From: an uncultured Microbacterium sp.
Lineage (GTDB): Bacteria > Actinomycetota > Actinomycetes > Actinomycetales > Microbacteriaceae
DNA length: 18,253 bases
Direction of reading: 5' to 3'
Assembly: GCF_943912325.1 (NCBI RefSeq)
Contig: NZ_CALTTX010000053.1
Span: 1 to 18,253, forward strand
Part shown: piece by piece, positions 6,439 to 13,488 of the stretch
Layout: every line of letters starts with the position of its first letter
Numbering within the stretch: the stretch's first letter is position 1
Position numbers and translations under genes: made by a program
The notes under the pieces: model-generated
The model's input: only the letters and a program-made list of their open reading frames with translations
Databases searched by the model: none
Told to the model about the DNA's origin: nothing

Positions 6439-8901
6439 ATGCCCGCAACGCCCTCGTCCGATGCCACCGCCCCCCGGGCCGAAGAACGCATCGAAGACAT
6501 CGACGTCGCGAGCGAGATGCAGGGGTCGTTCCTCGAGTACGCGTACTCGGTCATCTACTCGCGTGCACTCCCCGATGCGCGCGACGGGCTGAAGCCCGTG
6601 CAGCGGCGCATCGTCTATCAGATGGCCGAAATGGGGCTCCGCCCCGACCGCGGCCACGTCAAGAGCGCGCGCGTCGTCGGCGAGGTGATGGGAAAGCTCC
6701 ACCCCCACGGCGATGCCCCCATCTATGACGCGCTCGTGCGCCTCGCGCAGCCGTTCTCGCAGCGCCTGACCCTCGTCGACGGGCACGGCAACTTCGGTTC
6801 GCTCGACGACGGCCCCGCCGCCCCGCGCTATACCGAGGCCCGCCTCGCGCCTGCCGCGATGGCGATGACCGAGGGTCTGGACGAGGACGTCGTCGAGTTC
6901 GTCCCGAACTACGACAACCAGTTTTTGCAACCCGCGGTTCTCCCCGCGGCGTACCCGAACCTCATCGTCAACGGAGCGAGCGGCATCGCGGTCGGCATGG
7001 CGACGAACATGGCGCCTCACAACCTCATTGAGGTCGTCGGTGCCGCAACTCACCTGCTCGAGAGCCCTGACGCATCCATCGATGATCTGATGTCTTTCGT
7101 GCCGGGGCCTGACTTTCCTTCGGGCGGCGTGATCGTCGGTCTCGAGGGGATTCGCGAGGCCTATGAGACCGGGCGCGGCTCGTTCAAGACGCGCGCGAAA
7201 TCGACGATCGAGAGCCTCGGCCCGCGCAAGACCGGCATCGTCGTGACCGAGTTGCCCTATCTCGTCGGGCCCGAGCGCGTGATCGAAAAGATCAAAGATG
7301 CCGTGCAGGCGAAGAAGCTGCAGGGCATCAGCGACGTTCAAGACCTCACCGACCGCAAGAACGGGCTGCGGCTCATCATCACGGTCAAGACCGGCTTCGA
7401 CCCGCAGGCGATCCTCGAGCAGCTCTACCGGCTGACCCCGCTCGAGGATTCGTTCTCGTTCAACAACGTCGCCCTCGTCGACGGGCAGCCGCGCACGCTC
7501 GGACTGCGCGAACTGCTGCGGGTCTACCTTGACCACCGCATCGACGTCGTGACGCGCCGGAGCGAGTACCGGCTGCGCAAGCGCCGCGAGCGTCTGCACC
7601 TCGTCGAGGGTCTGCTCGTGGCGATCCTCGACATCGACGAGGTCATCCAGGTCATTCGCACGTCTGACGACAGCGAGCAGGCGCGCGGCCGGCTGCAGCA
7701 GGTGTTCGACCTGTCGGAGCCGCAGGCCGAGTACATCCTCGAATTGCGGTTGCGGCGCCTGACGAAGTTCTCGCGCATCGAACTCGAAGCCGAGCGCGAC
7801 GCGTTGAAGGCCGAGATCGCCCAGCTCGAAGAGCTGCTCGGCTCGGACGAACTCTTGCGCGCGCAGGTCGCCCGCGAGCTCGACGAGGTCGCCGACCGGC
7901 TCGGCACCCCGCGGCGCACGCTGCTGACCAACGCGCGCCCGTCGGCCGCCCGCACGTCACGGACGGCACCCGTGCTCGAGATCGCCGACGCCCCGTGCCG
8001 AGTCTTCTTGAGTGCGACCGGGCGCATGGTGCGCGCGGAACTCTCGACCGATACGCCGGGCGGCGGGATCGTCGCCCCCGCACGCCGCTCGAAGCACGAC
8101 GCGATTGCCGCGGCCGTCGATACGACGACCCGCGGCGATCTCGGCGCCGTGACCGACCGGGGCCGGATCGTGCGCTTCTCGCCCGTCGACCTGCCCTCCG
8201 TGCCCGGAAACTCGGTGCAGCTCGCGGCGGGAACGCGCGCCGACGCCTACCTCGCTCTCGCGAAGGGCGAGCGCGTGCTCACGATCGTCGCTCTCACCGA
8301 CGACCCGCCGATCGCACTCGGCACGGCACAGGGGGTCGTCAAGCGCGTCGCGGCGAGCGAACTGTCGAACAAGCCCGAGGCTGAGCTCATTGCGCTGAAG
8401 CCCGGCGACCGGCTCGTCGGCGCGGGCATCGCGCCCGACGGTGCCGAGCTGATCTTCATCGCGGGCGATGCGCAGCTGCTGCGCTTCGACGCATCGCTCG
8501 TGCGTCCGCAGGGGCGTGCCGCCGGCGGAATGGCCGGCATCAAGCTGGCGCCGGGAGTCGAGGCGCTGTGGTTCGGCGTCGTCGCACCCGAGGCGTCCGA
8601 TCCCGTCGTCGTGACGATCGCGGGCGCGTCGGCCGCTCTCGCCGGCACCGACGCCGGTTCGATCAAGGTCACGCCGCTCGCCGAGTTCCCCGCCAAGGGG
8701 CGCGCGACCGGCGGCGTGCGCGCGCAGCGCTTCTTACGCGGCGAGGACGCACTCCAGTTCGCCTGGGCGGGGCCGTCGCCGGCGCTCGCGTCGAGCGCAG
8801 ACGGTTCGGTGCGCGCGCTGCCGCAGCAATTCGGCAAACGGGATGCCTCGGGCACGCCCCTCGACGCACCGATCGGCGCCATCGGCGTCAGCGTCAGCTG
8901 A
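6439..8901 (+). CDS. parC: DNA topoisomerase IV subunit A (ParC, GyrA-like)
   Basis: This is the breakage-reunion subunit of a type IIA topoisomerase, which decatenates and relaxes DNA together with ParE. The 820 residues begin with the conserved EYAYSVIYSRALPDARDGLKPVQRRIVY (33-60). The winged-helix region ARVVGEVMGKLHPHGDAPIYDALVRLAQ (77-104) and the catalytic Tyr131 in PRYTEARL follow. A coiled-coil/C-gate region with FELSEPQ-type sequence lies near 420-470, and a C-terminal beta-pinwheel with degenerate repeats (GRAAGGM, GRATGGV) follows. No QRRGGKG GyrA box is present, which favours ParC over GyrA; the partner gene nearby supports this. Ala93 sits where E. coli GyrA has Ser83. No clear Shine-Dalgarno precedes the ATG. 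It converges on parE. Confidence 0.93.
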   Translation: MPATPSSDATAPRAEERIEDIDVASEMQGSFLEYAYSVIYSRALPDARDGLKPVQRRIVYQMAEMGLRPDRGHVKSARVVGEVMGKLHPHGDAPIYDALVRLAQPFSQRLTLVDGHGNFGSLDDGPAAPRYTEARLAPAAMAMTEGLDEDVVEFVPNYDNQFLQPAVLPAAYPNLIVNGASGIAVGMATNMAPHNLIEVVGAATHLLESPDASIDDLMSFVPGPDFPSGGVIVGLEGIREAYETGRGSFKTRAKSTIESLGPRKTGIVVTELPYLVGPERVIEKIKDAVQAKKLQGISDVQDLTDRKNGLRLIITVKTGFDPQAILEQLYRLTPLEDSFSFNNVALVDGQPRTLGLRELLRVYLDHRIDVVTRRSEYRLRKRRERLHLVEGLLVAILDIDEVIQVIRTSDDSEQARGRLQQVFDLSEPQAEYILELRLRRLTKFSRIELEAERDALKAEIAQLEELLGSDELLRAQVARELDEVADRLGTPRRTLLTNARPSAARTSRTAPVLEIADAPCRVFLSATGRMVRAELSTDTPGGGIVAPARRSKHDAIAAAVDTTTRGDLGAVTDRGRIVRFSPVDLPSVPGNSVQLAAGTRADAYLALAKGERVLTIVALTDDPPIALGTAQGVVKRVAASELSNKPEAELIALKPGDRLVGAGIAPDGAELIFIAGDAQLLRFDASLVRPQGRAAGGMAGIKLAPGVEALWFGVVAPEASDPVVVTIAGASAALAGTDAGSIKVTPLAEFPAKGRATGGVRAQRFLRGEDALQFAWAGPSPALASSADGSVRALPQQFGKRDASGTPLDAPIGAIGVSVS

Positions 8902-8914
8902 GCACTCACCTCGC

Positions 8915-8929
8915 CGCGTGCGTCACGCG
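8915..8929. terminator. Short hairpin between convergent parC and parE
   Basis: A 6-bp stem, CGCGTG/CACGCG, with a 3-nt loop lies in the 56-nt gap between the two stop codons. A second, bulged pairing (AGCGC..CACT with AGTGCGCT, about 8930-8958) follows it. There is no U-tract. A weak bidirectional terminator is plausible but not demonstrated. Confidence 0.3.
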
Positions 8930-8957
8930 AGCGCTGCACTCAAGAGCATCAGTGCGC

Positions 8958-11045
8958 TCAGGCGTCGATGCGCTCGCGTCCGAGGCGCGCGGACGACTCG
9001 ACGATGAATTCGCGCCGCGGCGCGACCTCATTGCCCATCAGCAACTCGAACACGCGTGACGCCTCTTCAGCGGCCGCGGCATCTTCGATGCGCACGCGGC
9101 GAAGCATCCGCCCCGAGCGATCCATCGTCGTGGTCGCCAGCTGATCGGCATCCATCTCGCCGAGGCCCTTGTAACGCTGAATCGGCTCTTGCCACTTCTT
9201 GCCCGCCTTCGAGAGCTTCGTCAGAAGCGCGTGTAGCTCTTGCTCGCTGTACGTATAGATCGTCTCGTTGGGCTTCGAGCCGGGGTTCTGCACCACGACG
9301 CGATGAAGCGGCGGGACGGCGGCGAACACCCGGCCGTCTTCGATGAGGGGACGCATGTAGCGGAAGAACAACGTGAGCAAGAGGGTGCGGATGTGCGCGC
9401 CGTCGACGTCGGCGTCGCTCATCAGGATGACCTTGCCGTAGCGGGCCTGCGTCAGGTCGAACGAGCGGCCAGAACCCGCGCCGATCACCTGAATGATCGA
9501 GGCGCACTCGGCATTGCCGAGCATGTCGGCGATCGACGCCTTCTGCACGTTGAGGATCTTGCCGCGGATCGGCAGCAGCGCCTGGAACTCGCTGTTGCGG
9601 GCGAGCTTCGCCGTGCCGAGCGCCGAATCGCCCTCGACGATGAAGAGTTCGGATTCGGCGACGTCGCTCGACCGGCAATCGACGAGCTTTGCCGGCAGCG
9701 TCGATGACTCGAGCGCATTCTTGCGGCGCTGAGTCTCTTTGTGGGCCCGCGCCGATATGCGGGCCTTCATCTCGGAGACGACCTTCTCGAGCAGCAGCGA
9801 GGTCTGCGCCTTGTCTTCGCGCTTCGTCGACGCGAACCGCTCCCCCAGCTCCTTGCGCACGACCTGCGCCACGATCTGGCGGACGGCGGGCGTGCCGAGC
9901 ACCTCTTTCGTCTGCCCCTCGAACTGCGGTTCGGGCAGGCTCACGGTCAGAACGGCGGTCAGCCCCGCCAGCACGTCATCCTTCTCGACCTTGTCGCTGC
10001 CGGCTTTGAGGCGACGCGCGTTCTGCTCGACCTGCGAGCGCAGCACGCGCAGCAGCTCTTGTTCGAAACCCTGCTGGTGCGTGCCACCCTTGGGCGTTGC
10101 GATGATATTGACGAACGAGCGCGTCACGGTGTCGTACCCCGTGCCCCAGCGCACGGCGATGTCGACGCTGCACTCGCGCTCAACCTCGCTCGGCACCATG
10201 GCGCCCGAGGGCTGCAACACGGGAACCGTTTCGGTGAACGTGCCCGAGCCCTGCAGCCGCCACGTGTCGGTGACGGGGCTGTCGGTCGCGAGGTAGTCGG
10301 CGAATTCCGAGATGCCGCCCTCGAAGTGATACGTCGTCTCGTTGTGCTCGCCCGAGCGCGCATCGTCGACGACGATCGCGAGCCCCGGCACGAGGAACGC
10401 GGTCTGGCGCGCGCGGTTCTCGAGTTCGGAGACTTGGAACTCGGCGTCTTTCGTGAAGATCTGCCGGTCGGCCCAATACCGAATCCGGGTGCCCGTGACG
10501 CCCTTCGTGACGCGCCCGATGACCCGCAGCTCACTGCCGTCGCGGAAGGGCGTGAACGGCGCATCCGGGCGCGGCTCGCCATCGTCGGCGAAGAGCCCCG
10601 GCTCGCCCCGGTGGAACGACATCGCCCAGGTCTTGCCGTCGCGATCGACTTCGACGTCGAGTCGCTCGGACAGGGCATTGACGACGGATGCTCCCACGCC
10701 ATGCAGTCCGCCAGACGCGGCGTACGACCCACCGCCGAACTTGCCACCGGCGTGCAGCTTCGTGAAGACGACCTCGACGCCCGTGAGCCCCGTGCGCGGC
10801 TCGACGTCGACGGGGATGCCGCGCCCGCGGTCGCGCACCGTGACGCTGCCGTCGGGATGCAGGGCGACATCGATGCGTGCGCCGCTGCCGCCGAGCGCCT
10901 CGTCGACGGCGTTGTCGATGATCTCCCACAGGCAGTGCATGAGGCCCGACGAGCCGTTCGAGCCGATGTACATGCCCGGCCGCTTGCGCACGGCCTCGAG
11001 GCCCTCGAGCACCTGCAGATGGTGGGCGGAGTATTCGGCGGTCAC
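8958..11045 (-). CDS. parE: DNA topoisomerase IV subunit B (ParE, GyrB-like)
   Basis: This is the ATPase and TOPRIM subunit of the type IIA topoisomerase encoded with parC. The GHKL ATPase domain shows RKRPGMYIG (20-28), EIIDNAVDEA with catalytic Glu41 and Asn45 (41-50), RDRGRGIPVD (71-80) and the lid GGLHGVGASVVNALS (112-126). The transducer lysine region includes QTK at 378-380. TOPRIM motifs are EGDSA (471-475) and DADVDGAHI (544-552), followed by PIQRYKGLGEMDADQL near the C-terminus. At 695 residues it is normal for the family. The start is GTG 11045; no Shine-Dalgarno is visible, and a TACGCT hexamer stands 8 nt upstream. Whether it is ParE or a second GyrB cannot be settled without the rest of the genome, but pairing with parC argues for ParE. 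Confidence 0.93.
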   Translation of the reverse strand: MTAEYSAHHLQVLEGLEAVRKRPGMYIGSNGSSGLMHCLWEIIDNAVDEALGGSGARIDVALHPDGSVTVRDRGRGIPVDVEPRTGLTGVEVVFTKLHAGGKFGGGSYAASGGLHGVGASVVNALSERLDVEVDRDGKTWAMSFHRGEPGLFADDGEPRPDAPFTPFRDGSELRVIGRVTKGVTGTRIRYWADRQIFTKDAEFQVSELENRARQTAFLVPGLAIVVDDARSGEHNETTYHFEGGISEFADYLATDSPVTDTWRLQGSGTFTETVPVLQPSGAMVPSEVERECSVDIAVRWGTGYDTVTRSFVNIIATPKGGTHQQGFEQELLRVLRSQVEQNARRLKAGSDKVEKDDVLAGLTAVLTVSLPEPQFEGQTKEVLGTPAVRQIVAQVVRKELGERFASTKREDKAQTSLLLEKVVSEMKARISARAHKETQRRKNALESSTLPAKLVDCRSSDVAESELFIVEGDSALGTAKLARNSEFQALLPIRGKILNVQKASIADMLGNAECASIIQVIGAGSGRSFDLTQARYGKVILMSDADVDGAHIRTLLLTLFFRYMRPLIEDGRVFAAVPPLHRVVVQNPGSKPNETIYTYSEQELHALLTKLSKAGKKWQEPIQRYKGLGEMDADQLATTTMDRSGRMLRRVRIEDAAAAEEASRVFELLMGNEVAPRREFIVESSARLGRERIDA

Positions 11046-11242
11046 AATATTTCAGCGTACGTCTGAGCGAGCCTCAGGGCCGCTCGACAGGCCGGAATCG
11101 GCGCGAGTCACGGCATCCCGTCATCCGATCGACGCATGCCGTGTACGCGATCAGCGAAATGTCGCGCAATCGCGGCATATTCGAAACATCCGGGTGGTTG
11201 TATGGGGTACCTACCGAGGAATTGCGATCACGAGGAGGAACC
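11046..11242. promoter_or_regulatory. Divergent intergenic region between parE and DUF7455
   Basis: This 197-nt stretch separates two divergent genes. It contains a minus-strand TACGCT 8 nt before the parE GTG, which could be a -10 of a near-leaderless promoter. On the plus strand a strong Shine-Dalgarno (GAGGAGG, 11232-11238) precedes DUF7455. No confident -35/-10 pair was found for the plus strand, and I see no other gene here. Confidence 0.35.
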
Positions 11243-11464
11243 ATGACCGCCACCATTACGACTCCCGACAACGCCACGATCTCGTACCGCCTGACCGCGC
11301 TCGACCGTTGCGACTCTTGCGGCGCGCAGGCCTACATCGCCGCCGAAGTCAACGGCAGCGAACTGCTCTTCTGCGCCCACCACGGCCGCAAGTACGAAGA
11401 CAAGCTCCGCGCCGTCGCCACGAGCTGGCACGACGAGACCTCGCGCCTGATCGAAGCGGTCTGA
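11243..11464 (+). CDS. DUF7455 family small zinc-binding protein
   Basis: This 73-residue protein carries a compact CxxC...CxHH arrangement: Cys23 and Cys26 in DRCDSCGAQAY, then Cys44, His46 and His47 in LLFCAHHGRKY, followed by a helical tail. The pattern predicts one bound zinc and matches the actinobacterial DUF7455 family, often found near primary sigma-factor and topoisomerase genes; its function is unknown. The start is ATG 11243 because a near-ideal GAGGAGG lies just upstream and family similarity starts at about residue 14; a longer frame from 11141 would cross that site. Strong translation signals and small size suggest high expression. Two hairpins follow the stop. Confidence 0.9.
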   Translation: MTATITTPDNATISYRLTALDRCDSCGAQAYIAAEVNGSELLFCAHHGRKYEDKLRAVATSWHDETSRLIEAV

Positions 11465-11479
11465 GCGCCCCCGTCCTCC

Positions 11480-11496
11480 TCCGTCGCTCCGACGGA
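11480..11496 (+). terminator. Small hairpin after DUF7455
   Basis: TCCGTC and GACGGA form a 6-bp stem around the 5-nt loop GCTCC, 15 nt after the stop codon and directly before a much stronger hairpin. It could be part of a tandem termination region. Confidence 0.3.
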
Positions 11497-11500
11497 TCCC

Positions 11501-11533
11501 ACGATGCCCCGTCTAGACTCGACGGGGCATCGT
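11501..11533 (+). terminator. Strong 13-bp hairpin terminator after DUF7455
   Basis: ACGATGCCCCGTC (11501-11513) and GACGGGGCATCGT (11521-11533) pair perfectly over 13 bp around the 7-nt loop TAGACTC. It starts 36 nt after the DUF7455 stop and 80 nt before the next gene. No U-tract follows. The loop holds TAGACT, a good TANNNT -10 hexamer, so the same element could also carry the promoter of the downstream ATP-grasp gene. Confidence 0.75.
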
Positions 11534-11612
11534 CGCGTGCGGCCACCGTTTTCGCTGCGGTCGCAAGCGCGAGATGGATGCCTCTTCCTCCCGACTCGAA
11601 GGATTCACCCGC

Positions 11613-12647
11613 ATGCCCCAGCGCGGACTGCCGCTGCTCGATCGCCTCCGCTTTCTCGCTAAGCGAGCCCGGGGTTTCGACGTCGGATCGGTCATCCGTC
11701 GCGCGCGCGACACGGCGCGGGTCCACAACAAAAATGTCGCCGTGACCCTCGCCGACATGCTGTGGTCGGCGGCCGTGCACCGCGTCGGCTTCAACGACTA
11801 CATCGAGTTCGATTTCGCGATCCTCAGCCGCACCGAGCGCGCAACGTGGGTCACGAGCCCCCTCGCCCTGGAGTTGTCGAAGCGCTACGACGATGCAAGC
11901 GAAGTGCACCGCTTTCACCACAAGGTGCGCTTCAACCGCGACTTCGACCGGTTCCTCGGGCGCGAGTGGCTCGAGCTGCAGCCCGACGACACCGACAACG
12001 TCGCGGCCCTCGCCGCGTTCGCCGAGCGACACCCCGTCTTCATCGCCAAGGTTCCCGTCAGCAAGTCGGGCCTCGGCGTGCGCCGCTACCGTGCGGCCGA
12101 CGTCGATGACTGGGGCGTCTTTCACGCGCGGCTCATCGAGGTCGGCGAGACGCTCATCGAAGAGGTCATCGTGCAGCACGACGCTCTCGCGGCCGTCTGC
12201 CCCGGCACCGTCAACACGACGCGAGTGACGACATTCGTGAAAGACGACGGCACCGTCGAGATCATCAACATGGCGCAGAAGTTCGGGCGGGGCGAAGTGA
12301 GCGACCAGGCGACGTTCGGCGGCTTCTATACGGTGCTCGACGAGCAGGGTCATGCGCTCGGCGCCGGGTACGACACATCGGGGAACCTGTTCCCGACGCA
12401 TCCCGAATCCGGCTTCACGATCGCCGACTTCCAACTCCCCCACACGGACCGGCTTGCCGCGTACATGAGCGAGGTCGCGCTCGTCGTGCCGAGCGTGCGC
12501 TACGTCGGGTGGGACGTCGTCATGGGGCCCGACGGCCCCGTGCTCGTCGAGGGCAACTGGGGCGCCGGGGTGTTCGAGAACAAGCCCACCGCGACGGGCG
12601 TGCGCCACGGGCACCTGCCCCGCTACCGCGCCGCGATGGGGTTCTGA
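11613..12647 (+). CDS. Sugar-transfer-associated ATP-grasp family protein
   Basis: This predicted ATP-dependent ligase of the ATPgrasp_ST family (344 residues) is usually linked to polysaccharide or cell-envelope modification; the substrate is unknown. Family features are VHNKNVAVTLADMLWSAAVHRVGFNDYIEF near the start and HKVRFNRDFDRFLGREWL. The nucleotide-binding FIAKVPVSKSGLGVRRY and FHARLIEVGETLIEEVIVQHDAL follow, then VNTTRVTTFV and the C-terminal metal-binding GWDVVMGPDGPVLVEGNWGAG. I chose ATG 11613 because GAAGGA (11598-11603) stands 9 nt upstream; ATG 11574 would add 13 polar residues with no ribosome site. No glycosyltransferase or polysaccharide gene is visible nearby, so it is an orphan here. 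It converges on the CofE-like gene. Confidence 0.85.
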   Translation: MPQRGLPLLDRLRFLAKRARGFDVGSVIRRARDTARVHNKNVAVTLADMLWSAAVHRVGFNDYIEFDFAILSRTERATWVTSPLALELSKRYDDASEVHRFHHKVRFNRDFDRFLGREWLELQPDDTDNVAALAAFAERHPVFIAKVPVSKSGLGVRRYRAADVDDWGVFHARLIEVGETLIEEVIVQHDALAAVCPGTVNTTRVTTFVKDDGTVEIINMAQKFGRGEVSDQATFGGFYTVLDEQGHALGAGYDTSGNLFPTHPESGFTIADFQLPHTDRLAAYMSEVALVVPSVRYVGWDVVMGPDGPVLVEGNWGAGVFENKPTATGVRHGHLPRYRAAMGF

Positions 12648-12756
12648 CTCGGACTGTTTCGACCCGCCCCAGACAGCGCTATCGGCGCGAACCGCCCGAG
12701 CGCACGGGGTACGAGGCGAAACGCGTGCCAGCAGGCGCGCAAGGCGAACCGCGTCG

Positions 12757-13488
12757 TCAGGAGCGGCGGACGATGCCGAGCGGCGTCGACTGGTGGCCCT
12801 GACCGAGCGGGTTGTCGCTCAGGATGCGGCGCAAGCGCTCATCGCCCGCACGATCGAGAGTCGAGCCGAGGATGTTGCCGCCGAGGTCGTTGATGTCGAC
12901 GATCGCGACGTCGACGCCATCGGGAAGGATGCCCTGCAGGTCGCGCGCGACACGATCGGGGTGCGCGGGACCGAGCACGACGGCCTCGTTGTAGGGCGGG
13001 ATCGTGCCCGACGTCGGGCCATCGATTGCCCGAGCCTTGTCGCCCGCGATCCGGTAGAAGTCACCCTTACGCCCGAGCGGCTTCGTGATCGCCGCGACGG
13101 CGGCGGCGAACAGGATGCGCGGGGTACCGCACTCGCGCAGCGCCATCTCCATCGTCTCGGGCATGCCGAGTCCAATGCCGTGCGGCGTGCGCGTGACGTA
13201 CTTCGAGAGGAAGAACGCCAAGCGCCGCGGCTCGATCGACGAGACGGGGTACGAGCGCCCCTGCGTGATCGCGACGATCTTCTCGGTCACGAAGAGCAGA
13301 TCACCCGCGACGACGGCATCGGCCGCGTAGGTGCGAATGACCTCGTCGATCTCATCGCCCGGCATGACGACGCGCGTGCGCAACGGGATCCGCGCGTACG
13401 TCTCGCCGTCGAGCACGACGGTGAGCGCCTTGCCGTCGTTCGGCGGGCTGCTGTTCGGCTCCCCCGCGGAAGCGCCCGAGGGGCTCAC
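12757..13488 (-). CDS. CofE-like protein (coenzyme F420-0:L-glutamate ligase family), divergent
   Basis: Its 243 residues resemble the F420_ligase (CofE) family, whose classic members add glutamate to F420-0 using GTP. The recognisable part is GDLLFVTEKIVAITQGR (62-78), corresponding to the GDxxVVxxKIVS..GR motif. GIGLGMPETMEMALRECG, KGDFYRIAGDKARAIDGPT and VAIVDINDLGGNILG follow. The ISDTFGRPWR-type segment I would expect in true CofE is missing, and no other F420 gene is visible here, so the actual substrate is uncertain; it may be a non-F420 ligase. The N-terminal 20 residues are polar. The GTG start (13488-13486) overlaps the sigA TGA by 4 nt, so translation is coupled to the primary sigma factor. 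Confidence 0.8.
   Translation of the reverse strand: MSPSGASAGEPNSSPPNDGKALTVVLDGETYARIPLRTRVVMPGDEIDEVIRTYAADAVVAGDLLFVTEKIVAITQGRSYPVSSIEPRRLAFFLSKYVTRTPHGIGLGMPETMEMALRECGTPRILFAAAVAAITKPLGRKGDFYRIAGDKARAIDGPTSGTIPPYNEAVVLGPAHPDRVARDLQGILPDGVDVAIVDINDLGGNILGSTLDRAGDERLRRILSDNPLGQGHQSTPLGIVRRS

Noticed and set aside
6337..7599. N-terminal extension of the phosphodiesterase opposite parC
   Set aside because: The open frame continues only because of GC bias; family homology begins just after ATG 6336 and the extension lies antisense to the conserved ParC N-terminus.
9741..11066. Long plus-strand open frame opposite parE
   Set aside because: It is an antisense shadow in a high-GC gene, low in hydrophobic order and rich in Arg, Asp and His, with no family resemblance; parE on the other strand is unmistakable.
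11349..12614. Minus-strand open frame opposite the ATP-grasp gene
   Set aside because: Composition is typical of antisense shadows and it would also run across the DUF7455 terminator; no motif was recognised.
12648..12756. Terminator between the ATP-grasp and CofE-like genes
   Set aside because: Only 4-5 bp stems with unsuitable loops were found; nothing convincing despite the convergent arrangement.
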